Below, one piece after another: positions 1-6,039 of a stretch of DNA of 8,004 bases. Source of the DNA: Nitrososphaera sp. Its GTDB lineage: Archaea > Thermoproteota > Nitrososphaeria > Nitrososphaerales > Nitrososphaeraceae. The translations under genes and the position numbers were made by a program. Location of the stretch: NCBI GenBank assembly GCA_025450475.1, contig JANWHJ010000046.1, positions 1 to 8,004 of the forward strand, written 5' to 3'. The notes under the pieces are model-generated. The model did not search any database. It was not told the DNA's origin and saw only the letters and a list, made by a program, of their open reading frames with translations. Within the stretch, counting starts at the first letter, position 1; each line of letters opens with the position of its first letter.

Positions 1-2
1 AT

Positions 3-68
3 CTATCGTACGGCGGCTTCGTTGCAGCTGCCGCAGCTGTTGGAGTCGCGCTGAAAAAGAGGTTCTAG
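3..68 (+). CDS. C-terminal end of an unidentified protein, possibly membrane-anchored
   Basis: Only the last 21 codons before a TAG stop at 66-68 are inside the window. The frame reads LSYGGF, then a run of alanine and valine, then a basic end (LKKRF). A short hydrophobic segment followed by two lysines and an arginine is typical of a C-terminal membrane anchor with a cytoplasmic basic tail, but it is too short to identify a family. The body of the gene lies to the left. The two other + frames give either an earlier stop or a less protein-like reading. Its reality is inferred from composition alone. Confidence 0.4.
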   Translation, partial: LSYGGFVAAAAAVGVALKKRF

Positions 69-424
69 GTCTTGGCCTTGCTTACAACTGCCAAAAAGAA
101 CAGGACCAAGATCGAAAGGGTCATTGTTTAGCATATGTCGTTGTACGGCTGCTCCACGCCTTAAACCGCGTCTTCCAGGTAGTCAGCGGAGGTTCTCCGT
201 GAACCATCAAAACGATATGGCCGCGTAAATCATTCACTTAAGGACGGTTTTCTTGCAGAAAGAGATCTAGTGGCAAAGCAGTAGGAGCGAAAATGCTGCG
301 ATCCGCATTTTGATCATTTACATCGTCCGCGCGTATTCACCGTACCGCGTAGTTATCAATCTTATTTTCAACCAGCCCATGTGAGCAAAGATAGCAGAAC
401 CCAATTTAGCATGAACATGGTCTG
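69..424. other. Stretch without an intact gene; probable remains of a minus-strand cistron
   Basis: No frame is open over a useful length. On the minus strand two open pieces follow the broken regulator. One starts with an ATG at 428-426, which overlaps the regulator's TGA as ATGA, and runs 36 codons to a TAA at 320-318. The other is open from about 336 to a stop at 123-121 with a single TAA at 240-238. One base change in register plus one stop would join them into a protein of roughly 100 residues. I do not recognise it. The ATGA junction is the layout of a translationally coupled operon, which supports a lost second gene, but the case is weak. Confidence 0.25.
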
Positions 425-1064
425 TCATGACTCTTTCCCTTCCCTCTTTTCCTCTGTAGTCTGACTTGACATGAACAGGAACATTTCAGCAAGCCTGCTA
501 CTCAACCTATCCCATATGTTTGGATAAAAGTTCTTCAACATCGCAGCAACCTCCCTAGAATCGCCGCACAGCTTGTACCGCTTGAACTTCCCTTCCCTGA
601 TGCCCTAGATTATTTTCGAGTCCTCCATCCGCTTGATGTGCCAGTTTGTGGACGCTGGGGGATATGCGGATGTATTCACCGATCTCGGTTTGAGACGGGT
701 TATTGCGTTCTACGATAAACATGAGAATTTCGCGCGCAGTTTCAGTGCTTAGGACTTCGAGCAGCTGCTTTTCATTCTCTTCGAAACCCGCGGCACAGTA
801 GTACTTGTGCAAGCCATGTCTTTGCGAAGTTAGCTTACCTGCCTTTTCAAGCCTATCAAGGTGGTATTGGACTGTTCCCATTGCTATGTTGAGCTCCTTC
901 TTGATTCTCCGGAGGTGGCAGCTGGGGTTTTCACGAACAAAAACAAGTATTCTGTCTGTTGTGTTACCTTCAGGCTGATGTGAGCCTTCATCTGCCACCA
1001 CCGACCTACTCGCTAATATTCCGCAGCTGATAAGTATTATCCATATCGAAGTGGCGAAGGGCAC
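425..1064 (-). pseudogene. Broken membrane-linked winged-helix transcriptional regulator
   Basis: The intact 5' part (GTG at 1064) encodes a hydrophobic N-terminal segment (IWIILISCGILA, about residues 7-18), a short linker, a winged-helix domain (about residues 35-95, with the recognition-helix pattern MGTVQYHLDRLEKAGK) and the first half of a second one (ETAREILMFI to YIRISPS). The frame then goes out of register at an AAA (645-647). Dropping one base there restores NWHIKRMED, the expected second recognition helix. That frame meets a TAG at 605-607, then continues with KFKRYKLCGDSREVAAMLK to a TGA at 427-425. So there are two lesions in an otherwise well-kept reading of about 210 codons. 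The design matches MarR/ArsR-type two-domain regulators common in Thaumarchaeota. The GTG directly follows an in-frame TAG, so the original start is uncertain. Sequencing error could explain the frameshift but not both lesions easily. Confidence 0.75.
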
Positions 1065-1121
1065 CTACCTGTATCCCAATTCAAAGCACAATCTTGCTCG
1101 GACCGTAACAAAGCCTGCGGG

Positions 1122-1136
1122 ACGGTTTGAAACCGT
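1122..1136. promoter_or_regulatory. 15-nt perfect palindrome, candidate operator
   Basis: ACGGTTT-G-AAACCGT is a perfect inverted repeat with one central base. It lies 58 bp before the GTG of the broken regulator and just downstream of a TATA-like element read on the minus strand (1160-1166). A dimeric winged-helix protein bound here would block initiation, so autoregulation by the neighbouring regulator is plausible. Half of the motif (ACCGTA) recurs at 1102-1107. The operator role is inferred. Confidence 0.4.
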
Positions 1137-1159
1137 ACCAGTGATGTTGTTGAAAAGGG

Positions 1160-1166
1160 AATATAG
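1160..1166 (-). promoter_or_regulatory. TATA-like element upstream of the winged-helix regulator
   Basis: On the minus strand this reads CTATATT. An archaeal start site would be expected about 25 bp downstream, near 1137, at the edge of the palindrome 1122-1136. That leaves a leader of about 70 nt before the GTG at 1064. Confidence 0.3.
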
Positions 1167-1300
1167 GTCAATTAAGCGAGATGTGTGAGAGATAAACAAA
1201 CTTTCAGGCAGAATCGGTCCGAAACAAGAAAACGAGCTAAAGCTGGAATAATATGGATTTGCTGAATTGAAACCCCGTAGCGCTTGTGCATTTTCTTTTC

Positions 1301-1669
1301 TTACGTTATCGGTATGTTTGTCGACTTTGGTATTGGTACCTTGATCGTCACGATGCCGTTGTCGTACGTCGCCTTGCCCACAACCTTGTCCTCATCCTTG
1401 ACTGCTATCGGCAACACGATTTTTTTCTCTATCTTCACCGGCCTGTGTCTGTAGTAAACAATGCCAAGTGCCTCGTCTTGTTCACGCTTTGCGCTTATGG
1501 ACAGGACGCTGCCAGTTATTCTCAGACCAATGTCCTTCTTGGCAAAGCCGGGAAGGTCAATTGTGACTACCAGTTCGCTGCCATCTTCTACCATGTCTAT
1601 GGCTGGCATGACAAACTCGTAGAATTCCCTAGACTTGTTGTCTAGTTCTTTCGCCAAACTCCTTGCCAT
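1301..1669 (-). CDS. hsp20: Small heat shock protein, Hsp20/alpha-crystallin family
   Basis: An ATP-independent holdase chaperone that binds unfolding proteins in the cytoplasm as large oligomers. The alpha-crystallin domain spans about residues 20-115 of this 122-aa form. It shows the beta-strand pattern ELVVTIDLPGF, then KKDIGLRI, then a G-I-V-T-I-K-V-P strand (family pattern NGVLTVxLP). The C-terminus ends in N-IPI-T, matching the I-x-I tail motif that docks neighbouring dimers. The short N-terminal arm ends in REFYEFVMPAIDM. Two starts are possible. ATG at 1669 is preceded by GGAGG four bases upstream and is used here. An ATG at 1687 would add MGIGGY and would be nearly leaderless given the TATA-like element at 1710-1715. 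It diverges from the zinc-ribbon gene. Small size and lack of a long N-terminal arm are normal for archaeal Hsp20. Confidence 0.92.
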   Translation of the reverse strand: MARSLAKELDNKSREFYEFVMPAIDMVEDGSELVVTIDLPGFAKKDIGLRITGSVLSISAKREQDEALGIVYYRHRPVKIEKKIVLPIAVKDEDKVVGKATYDNGIVTIKVPIPKSTNIPIT

Positions 1670-1709
1670 GTATCCTCCAATGCCCATGCCGTAACTTGTG
1701 CCGTGATGG

Positions 1710-1715
1710 TATAAA
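1710..1715 (-). promoter_or_regulatory. TATA box of the hsp20 gene
   Basis: The minus strand reads AAAGGATTTATACC, a good archaeal TATA core (TTTATA) with a purine-rich BRE-like stretch before it. The start site expected about 25 bp on lies near 1688, giving either a leaderless transcript from the ATG at 1687 or a leader of about 19 nt that contains the GGAGG used by the ATG at 1669. Confidence 0.5.
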
Positions 1716-1742
1716 TCCTTTATTTTCTTGCCTCGACAAAAG

Positions 1743-1750
1743 TAAAAATA
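1743..1750 (+). promoter_or_regulatory. TATA-like element of the zinc-ribbon gene
   Basis: TAAAAATA lies about 28-35 bp before the ATG at 1778, which fits a leaderless or nearly leaderless transcript. No Shine-Dalgarno sequence stands at a useful distance from this ATG or from the later one at 1799. Confidence 0.35.
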
Positions 1751-1777
1751 GGCCGGCGGAGATATGCATTCGGAAAA

Positions 1778-1960
1778 ATGTACGCCGGTTCGTACGATAT
1801 GCCGAGCTGCAATGCCTGCGGAAAGGAAGTGAGGCCTGGCGAGCTATCAGAGAGTTTCAGCTGCCCGAAATGTAGGAACGCCCGGATATGGCGCTGCGAG
1901 GGGTGCAAGGGCAAGCAGAAGAAATACCGCTGCACGGCCTGTGGCTATGAAGGCCACTAG
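1778..1960 (+). CDS. Four-CXXC zinc-ribbon micro-protein (HVO_2753-like archaeal family)
   Basis: A 60-residue protein with four CXXC knuckles: CNAC (11-14), CPKC (29-32), CEGC (40-43) and CTAC (52-55). The pattern of C..CGKEVRPGE, then F.CP.C, then I-W-R-C, ending in CGYEGH matches the small archaeal zinc-finger proteins (DUF1610-type), which bind two zinc ions. In Haloferax volcanii a member of this group is reported to affect swarming and biofilm formation. The molecular role is unknown, and an RNA- or protein-binding adaptor is a reasonable guess. Homologues often begin at the MPxCxxCG methionine, here codon 8 (ATG at 1799). The upstream ATG is kept because of the TATA spacing. The gene diverges from hsp20 and converges on the next gene with stop codons that share bases. 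Confidence 0.85.
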   Translation: MYAGSYDMPSCNACGKEVRPGELSESFSCPKCRNARIWRCEGCKGKQKKYRCTACGYEGH

Positions 1961-2670
1961 GCTAGCACTTTGAAAAAGTTTCTTACGAGTTCCTTGTTGT
2001 CCTGAGGCATTGCGATAAAAGCTTCGACGAGCTCTCTTTCGACTATAATCTGCTTTCCGATGACGGATCTTAACTTCTTGGCGTCAAGCGGCGCGATCGA
2101 CTCTGTCAGGCCGGTGCTATAGGCATAAATGTATTCGTTAATTATCTTTGAAACAAACGACGGCGCAGCTGCTATCAGGAAGAGCATGCCTTCCTTCATT
2201 GTTCTTGAACTTGAATCTCCTGCAGGCAGCGACGATATGTAAGATTGCAAGAGCTTCATACGCTTGTCGCCCAGCTCCTCAATCGCCGACGCGACCAGCA
2301 TACCGGTATCTGTCAATTCGTAGAAAGGGACCCCTTCAAGCTGGAGTGCCTTGGGACCTCGCCTGAGCGGCAGTCTGCCGCCCTCTCTTACTACCCCGGC
2401 CGGGATCAAGACTTCATCCAGGTCGCGGAAAATGCCAGAATAGATGTTCTGCCACAGGATGCCGTGCTCTTTTGCAATGGCGTGCGCTATCGAGGTCCGG
2501 GTACGAAGCTCCGGACTTTGCTCTGTGGCTAGGTGGGCGATTATGCCACGCTGCCTCTTTGCCTCGCCGGTAAACTTGTTCTTGCGGGTCTTGAACGTGT
2601 CAAAAATCGCAATGGTTGATTTCCCGTCCTTCAGTCTCAATAAGCCCCCTGTAACGACCACTTGATACAA
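1957..2670 (-). CDS. Conserved winged-helix-like protein of unknown function
   Basis: 237 codons from a TTG at 2670. I do not recognise a named family. The N-terminal half looks like a winged helix-turn-helix: a helical stretch around RGIIAHLATE and SIAHAIAKEHGI, a candidate recognition helix around LWQNIYSGIFRDLDEVL, and a wing-like turn GVPFYELTDTG. Basic runs (KTRKNKF, EAKRQRG, LPLRRGPK) would suit nucleic-acid binding. The C-terminal half (about 125-237) is predicted to be helical, with no signal peptide and no clear membrane segment. The start is uncertain: a GTG three codons on (2661) would be leaderless with respect to the A/T-rich element ATTAAAATATT near 2675-2685. It diverges from thymidylate kinase and shares the intergenic region with it. 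A DNA-binding role is an inference from fold-like patterns only. Confidence 0.75.
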   Translation of the reverse strand: MYQVVVTGGLLRLKDGKSTIAIFDTFKTRKNKFTGEAKRQRGIIAHLATEQSPELRTRTSIAHAIAKEHGILWQNIYSGIFRDLDEVLIPAGVVREGGRLPLRRGPKALQLEGVPFYELTDTGMLVASAIEELGDKRMKLLQSYISSLPAGDSSSRTMKEGMLFLIAAAPSFVSKIINEYIYAYSTGLTESIAPLDAKKLRSVIGKQIIVERELVEAFIAMPQDNKELVRNFFKVLA

Positions 2671-2716
2671 TGTCTGTTAATATTTTAATTTGTTGGTTTT
2701 TCAGATTAAATTCTCA

Positions 2717-2790
2717 ATGCTTGGGGCATGTAAAATGCCATGATCCGGCGCCTGAGGAAAATAATGCTCAGCATCTTTTTATTGATGCTT
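2717..2790. promoter_or_regulatory. Repeated ATGCT motifs in the tmk promoter region
   Basis: ATGCT(T/C) occurs at 2717-2722, 2764-2769 and 2785-2790. The middle copy is half of a perfect palindrome ATGCT-C-AGCAT (2764-2774) that ends just before the TATA-like TTTTTATT at 2776-2783. A further inverted repeat, GGCAT-5nt-ATGCC, lies at 2725-2739. The position suggests regulator binding next to the basal promoter. This is inference. Confidence 0.3.
2776..2783 (+). promoter_or_regulatory. TATA-like element of the tmk-HD-pyrH cluster
   Basis: TTTTTATT is the best A/T-rich core before tmk. Transcription would start near 2803-2807, which is after the ATG at 2793 but just before an in-frame GTG at 2808. 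If this is the true TATA box, the protein begins at that GTG (MATKGKI...) from a leaderless message. Confidence 0.3.
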
Positions 2791-2792
2791 CA

Positions 2793-3401
2793 ATGAATCC
2801 TCAAGCGGTGGCAACGAAGGGCAAGATAATTGTACTGGAAGGCACGGATAAGGCAGGCAAGACAACCCAGTCACGGCTGCTCGCGGAAGCCATAAGGATT
2901 TCGGGCAAGGTTTGTGTCGTCATCGATTTTCCTGACTATACCACGCCGATCGGGCAGGAAATAAGGGCATTCCTCGACGGCCGGCGCAACTACCCGCCGG
3001 AAACGAAACACCTACTGTTTTCGGCAAACAGGTGGGAGAAAAAGAAAGAGATACAGAGCATGGTGGAAAATGGCACCACTGTTATCATGAACCGCTATTG
3101 GCAATCAAATCTCATCTACGGCGCGGCAAACGGCATCAACACGGGCTGGATCCTCACACTTGACAAAGGTCTGCCAAAGGAAGACTTGGTCATTGTCATC
3201 TTGGTCAACCCGAGCGTAACGACCAGGCGCGCCGAAACCCTTGATACCTTTGAATCGGATGGAAGGTTCGCAGCCAGAGCGTACAAGTATTATGTGAAAT
3301 TTGCAAAGCAGTTCAAGTGGAAAGTCATCGACGGATCTAAAAGCAAGGAGCAGGTACACCAGGAAATATTGAAGGTGCTAAGTAAAGAGCTGAAAGTTTA
3401 A
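2793..3401 (+). CDS. tmk: Thymidylate kinase (dTMP kinase), eukaryote-like
   Basis: Phosphorylates dTMP to dTDP with ATP, the step before dTTP synthesis. The 202-aa form has the Walker A loop EGTDKAGKTTQ (16-26), the dTMP-binding region FPDYTTPIG (46-54), the LLFSANRWE segment (74-82) that is shared with human-type thymidylate kinases, and NRYWQSNLIYG (100-110) at the place of the DRY motif. The first residue of that motif is Asn, not Asp. Near the end, WKVIDGSKS resembles the WKMVDASKS segment of the human enzyme. The frame is open back to 2670, but that extension (rich in C, W and N) looks non-coding, so ATG 2793 is preferred, with GTG 2808 as the alternative. It is first in a + strand cluster with an HD phosphohydrolase (gap 13-25 nt) and UMP kinase. 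Confidence 0.9.
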   Translation: MNPQAVATKGKIIVLEGTDKAGKTTQSRLLAEAIRISGKVCVVIDFPDYTTPIGQEIRAFLDGRRNYPPETKHLLFSANRWEKKKEIQSMVENGTTVIMNRYWQSNLIYGAANGINTGWILTLDKGLPKEDLVIVILVNPSVTTRRAETLDTFESDGRFAARAYKYYVKFAKQFKWKVIDGSKSKEQVHQEILKVLSKELKV

Positions 3402-3414
3402 GTCCTGTTAAATT

Positions 3415-4689
3415 GTGTCATTGTTAATGGAGTTTGCAGGCGAGATCACCGACCCAGTCCACAGGTATATCCGTTTCTCACAGGTTGAAAAAGAGGTTAT
3501 CGACAGCCCAGCATTCCAACGCTTACGAAGAATAAGGCAGCTGGCCGGCGCGCACCTTGTTTACCCGAGCGCGCAACATTCCCGCTTTGAGCACTCGCTT
3601 GGTGCCATGCACGTAGCCGGGCTGGCCGGAGAGACGTTGCTTGGGAAGGGGCATATCGACTACGCAGAGGCGGTCCAGGATCTTCGACTCGCCGCGCTCT
3701 TGCATGACATTGGCCATGGACCGTTTTCTCACCTCTTTGAAGAGGTGTTGGAGTACGGCTGCAACACTACCCACGAGGAGATGGGCAAGAGGATTATCAT
3801 GGAGGGCGAAATCTCCGAGATCTTGGACAGGCACGGCCATAGCGCAGACCTGGTCTGCCGCCTGTCTTTTGGCCAGTCAAAGGTGAATTTCATGAACGAG
3901 ATTGTTTCCGGCGGACTATCGGCCGACATCATGGATTATCTGCCACGCGACGGACTTTTCACAGGAGCCGAATACGCCAAAGTCGATTACCATCGTCTGT
4001 TGAGCTCACTCGAAGTTTCAAAATGCCGGCTTGCGATAAACAGGTCCGCGCTCAACTCGCTAGAGTCGATGCTGATTTCCCGTTATGAAATGTTCAAGGC
4101 GGTGTACTTCCACAAGACAGTGCGGGCCGCAGAGGTGATGCTCATACGCGCCATGATCGGCGCAGACGAAGCACTTGCGCTTACGGACACTTCACTCAAG
4201 AACTATCTTGCGCTCACTGATGAAGCGACGCTGGAGCGGCTATGCGCGCTCGGCGATAAGCACGCGTTTGCGGGCAAGATGGCGCGGGATTACCGCGACA
4301 GGCGGCTGCTAAAGAGCGTGTATGAAAAATTCTTGCACAAGCGCGATAGGCAAAAGATGGACAGAAAGAGATTGCATGCCCTTGCGTTGCGCATCGCGGA
4401 TGCAGCCGGCGTAGACAGGAACTACGTCTTTGTGGACGCGTCGCGTGCACCTTCTATGCCGCTGACTCCGAGCAAGGAGGAAATGTATTCCCTGCTTGTT
4501 GTCGACAAGAACCGGATCTACGAGATGCCGGTGTCCGAGATCCCGTTAGTGAAGTCGATTTCGGGGTTCTTTGACATGCTGCGCGTCTACACCACAGCGG
4601 AGGTCCGAGCGAAGGTAGAACGATCTGTTAAAAAGGTGCTGGGAGAACAGGAAACCCTGTACATGGGAGCGGGTAAACTTGGGCAATGA
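3415..4689 (+). CDS. HD-domain phosphohydrolase, SAMHD1/dNTPase-like
   Basis: A 424-aa protein of the COG1078 HD superfamily, whose studied members (human SAMHD1, Enterococcus EF1143) cleave dNTPs to deoxynucleoside and triphosphate. The N-terminal half follows SAMHD1 closely: SPAFQRLRRIRQL (31-43), SRFEHSLG with Arg57 and the metal ligand His60, LLHDIGHGPFSH with His97-Asp98, and SADIMDYLPRD with Asp171 and Tyr175. The H..HD..D metal site is therefore complete. The position of the SAMHD1 catalytic-site Lys in DKWDY is Ile here. The C-terminal half (about 200-424) is helical and diverged. GTG 3415 is the longest start. ATG 3427 (MEFAGEITDPVH) is more likely native and lies about 26 bp after a TTTAAG element at the tmk stop. 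The 3' end overlaps pyrH by 11 nt. dNTPase activity is inferred from family and neighbours. Confidence 0.88.
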   Translation: MSLLMEFAGEITDPVHRYIRFSQVEKEVIDSPAFQRLRRIRQLAGAHLVYPSAQHSRFEHSLGAMHVAGLAGETLLGKGHIDYAEAVQDLRLAALLHDIGHGPFSHLFEEVLEYGCNTTHEEMGKRIIMEGEISEILDRHGHSADLVCRLSFGQSKVNFMNEIVSGGLSADIMDYLPRDGLFTGAEYAKVDYHRLLSSLEVSKCRLAINRSALNSLESMLISRYEMFKAVYFHKTVRAAEVMLIRAMIGADEALALTDTSLKNYLALTDEATLERLCALGDKHAFAGKMARDYRDRRLLKSVYEKFLHKRDRQKMDRKRLHALALRIADAAGVDRNYVFVDASRAPSMPLTPSKEEMYSLLVVDKNRIYEMPVSEIPLVKSISGFFDMLRVYTTAEVRAKVERSVKKVLGEQETLYMGAGKLGQ

Positions 4690-5356
4690 GCGGCTAGTGA
4701 TAAAGTTATCGGGCAGGATATTCGGCGACGACGCAGCTGGCGAGCTGAAAAAATATGCACGCATGTTTCTTGAAATAAGCGGCCAAGCGCAGCCTATTGT
4801 CGTGGCAGGCGGCGGAAAGATCGCGCGCCACTACATCAGCATCGCGAGGTGCTTAGGCTCTGATGAAGCGTCGCTTGACATCATGGGAATCGAAGTTTCA
4901 AGACTAAATGCGAGGTTGTTGATAGCCGCGCTAGGTGATGACGTGTATCCTGCGGTTCCTGCTGACCTGGATCAGTTGAGCAAGGCCGCGGCTGGTGGCA
5001 AGATCGTAGTGACCGGCGGGCTGCATCCAGGGCAGAGCACCAACGCGACTGCCGCGCTCATTGCGGAAAAGGTCAAGGCTAGAAAGTTCTTGAACGCGAC
5101 GGATGTTGACGGTATTTACGACTCTGATCCAAGAAAGAACAAGAGTGCAAAGTTATTCAAAGAAATAACTGTGAAAAAGTGTCTAGAGCTGCTAGGATCT
5201 GAAAATTCTGCAGCTGGCGCCTACGACCTAATGGACATCGTCGCGCTCAAGGTTATAGAGCGGAGCAAGATACCGACAATAGTGCTCAGGTCAGATCCTG
5301 CAATTATCAAAAACGCAATAGCCGGCAAGCCTATAGGGACGAGAATAGTAGTTTAA
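4679..5356 (+). CDS. pyrH: UMP kinase, archaeal type
   Basis: Converts UMP to UDP with ATP in pyrimidine synthesis and belongs to the amino-acid-kinase fold. The 225-aa length fits the archaeal UMP kinases. Motifs in order: IKLSGRIF (8-15, the N-terminal phosphate loop, with S-G where many have G-G), VVAGGGKIARHYI (41-53), DIMGIEVSRLNARLLIAALG (67-86), VVTGGLHPGQSTNATAALIAE (110-130, UMP-binding), LNATDVDGIYDSDP (138-151, nucleotide-binding), YDLMDIVALKVIERS (182-196), and GKPIGT near the end. Isopentenyl phosphate kinase and other fold relatives lack the HPGQST pattern and are less likely. The TTG start at 4679 lies inside the HD gene with GGGAG at 4665-4669, nine bases before it, so translation is probably coupled. 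An in-frame GTG at 4697 is the alternative start and would avoid the overlap. Confidence 0.92.
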   Translation: MGNERLVIKLSGRIFGDDAAGELKKYARMFLEISGQAQPIVVAGGGKIARHYISIARCLGSDEASLDIMGIEVSRLNARLLIAALGDDVYPAVPADLDQLSKAAAGGKIVVTGGLHPGQSTNATAALIAEKVKARKFLNATDVDGIYDSDPRKNKSAKLFKEITVKKCLELLGSENSAAGAYDLMDIVALKVIERSKIPTIVLRSDPAIIKNAIAGKPIGTRIVV

Positions 5357-5600
5357 GTAATATTTAGTTCGCACCTTGTGCTGGTGACCCTGTGGCAAAG
5401 CGACAGGAAAATCCTGTCCGGGGCTACCTCTGTCTCTGAGTTTCATACCATCGTGATAATGTTCTAGAACTGGAGTCTGACAAACACGAAGGGCTTTTCG
5501 ATATTCTTTCATCCCATCCCGATCATTGCCGGAAAGATGATAGCGGGTCATTAATCAGGTTGATGTCATACTCGCTAGTCAAGATGTTTCGAATGAGGAC
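5357..5600. other. Intergenic region after pyrH with no convincing gene
   Basis: The pyrH stop and the unrecognised minus-strand gene converge here. The region holds one perfect hairpin (listed separately). A minus-strand frame is open from an ATG at 5551 to a stop at 5291 and starts with a charged, TPR-like stretch (GNDRDGMKEYRKALRVC). It runs 66 nt antisense into pyrH and loses protein character after about 45 codons, so it may be the eroded remnant of a helical-repeat protein or a chance frame. Confidence 0.3.
5402..5418. repeat. Perfect 7-bp hairpin GACAGGA-AAA-TCCTGTC
   Basis: A perfect stem with a 3-nt loop, 46 bp after the pyrH stop. There is no T-run behind it, so it is not a classical terminator. 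Its core CAGGAAAATCCTG differs by one loop base from CAGGACAATCCTG at 6690-6702, so it may be a dispersed protein-binding palindrome or a transcript 3'-end stabiliser. Confidence 0.5.
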
Positions 5601-5963
5601 CTAAGACACTGTCCTTATCTTGCCAGAAAATTCCGAGATGCCATGTGCAAGCATTTTTTTGAAAATCTCTTCTCCTTTTTCGATCGGCATCGGCCTTGAC
5701 TGCGCCTTTGCGTAGCCATCATTGTCGCAGATAAAGAGCATGGCCTCGTTTTCTTTTGTGATCTTGCCTGCCATGTCTTCTTCGCCCACCGGATCAAATC
5801 CCGTCTTCCCTTGCTTTATTGTGTAGGTCAGCATGGCAAAGCCGGTGTAGTCGAATAGCTTCATCTGTGCCTTCCTCGCCCTTTCTTGACCGATATGAGC
5901 GGCCTTGTGGTACTGCAAGCCGGCAGCAAATTTCGCGACAGCTAGTATAAGCATTTGCATCAC
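5601..5963 (-). CDS. Unrecognised conserved-looking 120-aa protein
   Basis: No known family recognised. The frame opens with GTG (5963), ATG (5960) and ATG (5954), then a helical, moderately hydrophobic start (MLILAVAKFAAGLQYHKAAH) that could be an amphipathic or weak membrane helix. A basic stretch follows (GQERARKAQ), then a mixed alpha/beta globular part with FDYTGFAMLTYTIKQGK, GEEDMAGKITKENEAMLFI and PIEKGEEIFKKMLAHGI. An internal ATG at 5864 (MKLFDYTG) has GAGG and AAGG upstream on its strand and could give an 87-aa protein. Even codon use and charged surface-like composition argue that it is real. An A/T-rich element (TAAAAATG, near 6017-6028 on the minus strand) could serve as promoter. 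It lies downstream of the LEA2-like gene on the same strand, with a 76-bp gap. Confidence 0.65.
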   Translation of the reverse strand: MMQMLILAVAKFAAGLQYHKAAHIGQERARKAQMKLFDYTGFAMLTYTIKQGKTGFDPVGEEDMAGKITKENEAMLFICDNDGYAKAQSRPMPIEKGEEIFKKMLAHGISEFSGKIRTVS

Positions 5964-6039
5964 CGACAGATCTAGAGCGTGGGTGGGGGAGAAAAAGTAA
6001 TCATTTACAATTGCTATGCATTTTTATTTCTGTGTACCG

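Noticed and set aside
1286..1645. Long + strand frame opposite hsp20
   Set aside because: It is antisense to a clear alpha-crystallin domain and rich in Cys, Tyr and His without a family pattern.
2670..2792. N-terminal extension of thymidylate kinase
   Set aside because: Composition is non-coding, it covers the likely shared promoter, and the family starts just before the P-loop.
4214..4450. Minus-strand frame inside the HD gene
   Set aside because: Arginine- and alanine-rich shadow of a GC-rich coding stretch with no family resemblance.
5291..5551. 86-codon minus-strand frame with a TPR-like start
   Set aside because: It overlaps pyrH antisense by 66 nt, has no ribosome site, and loses protein character in its second half; at most an eroded remnant.
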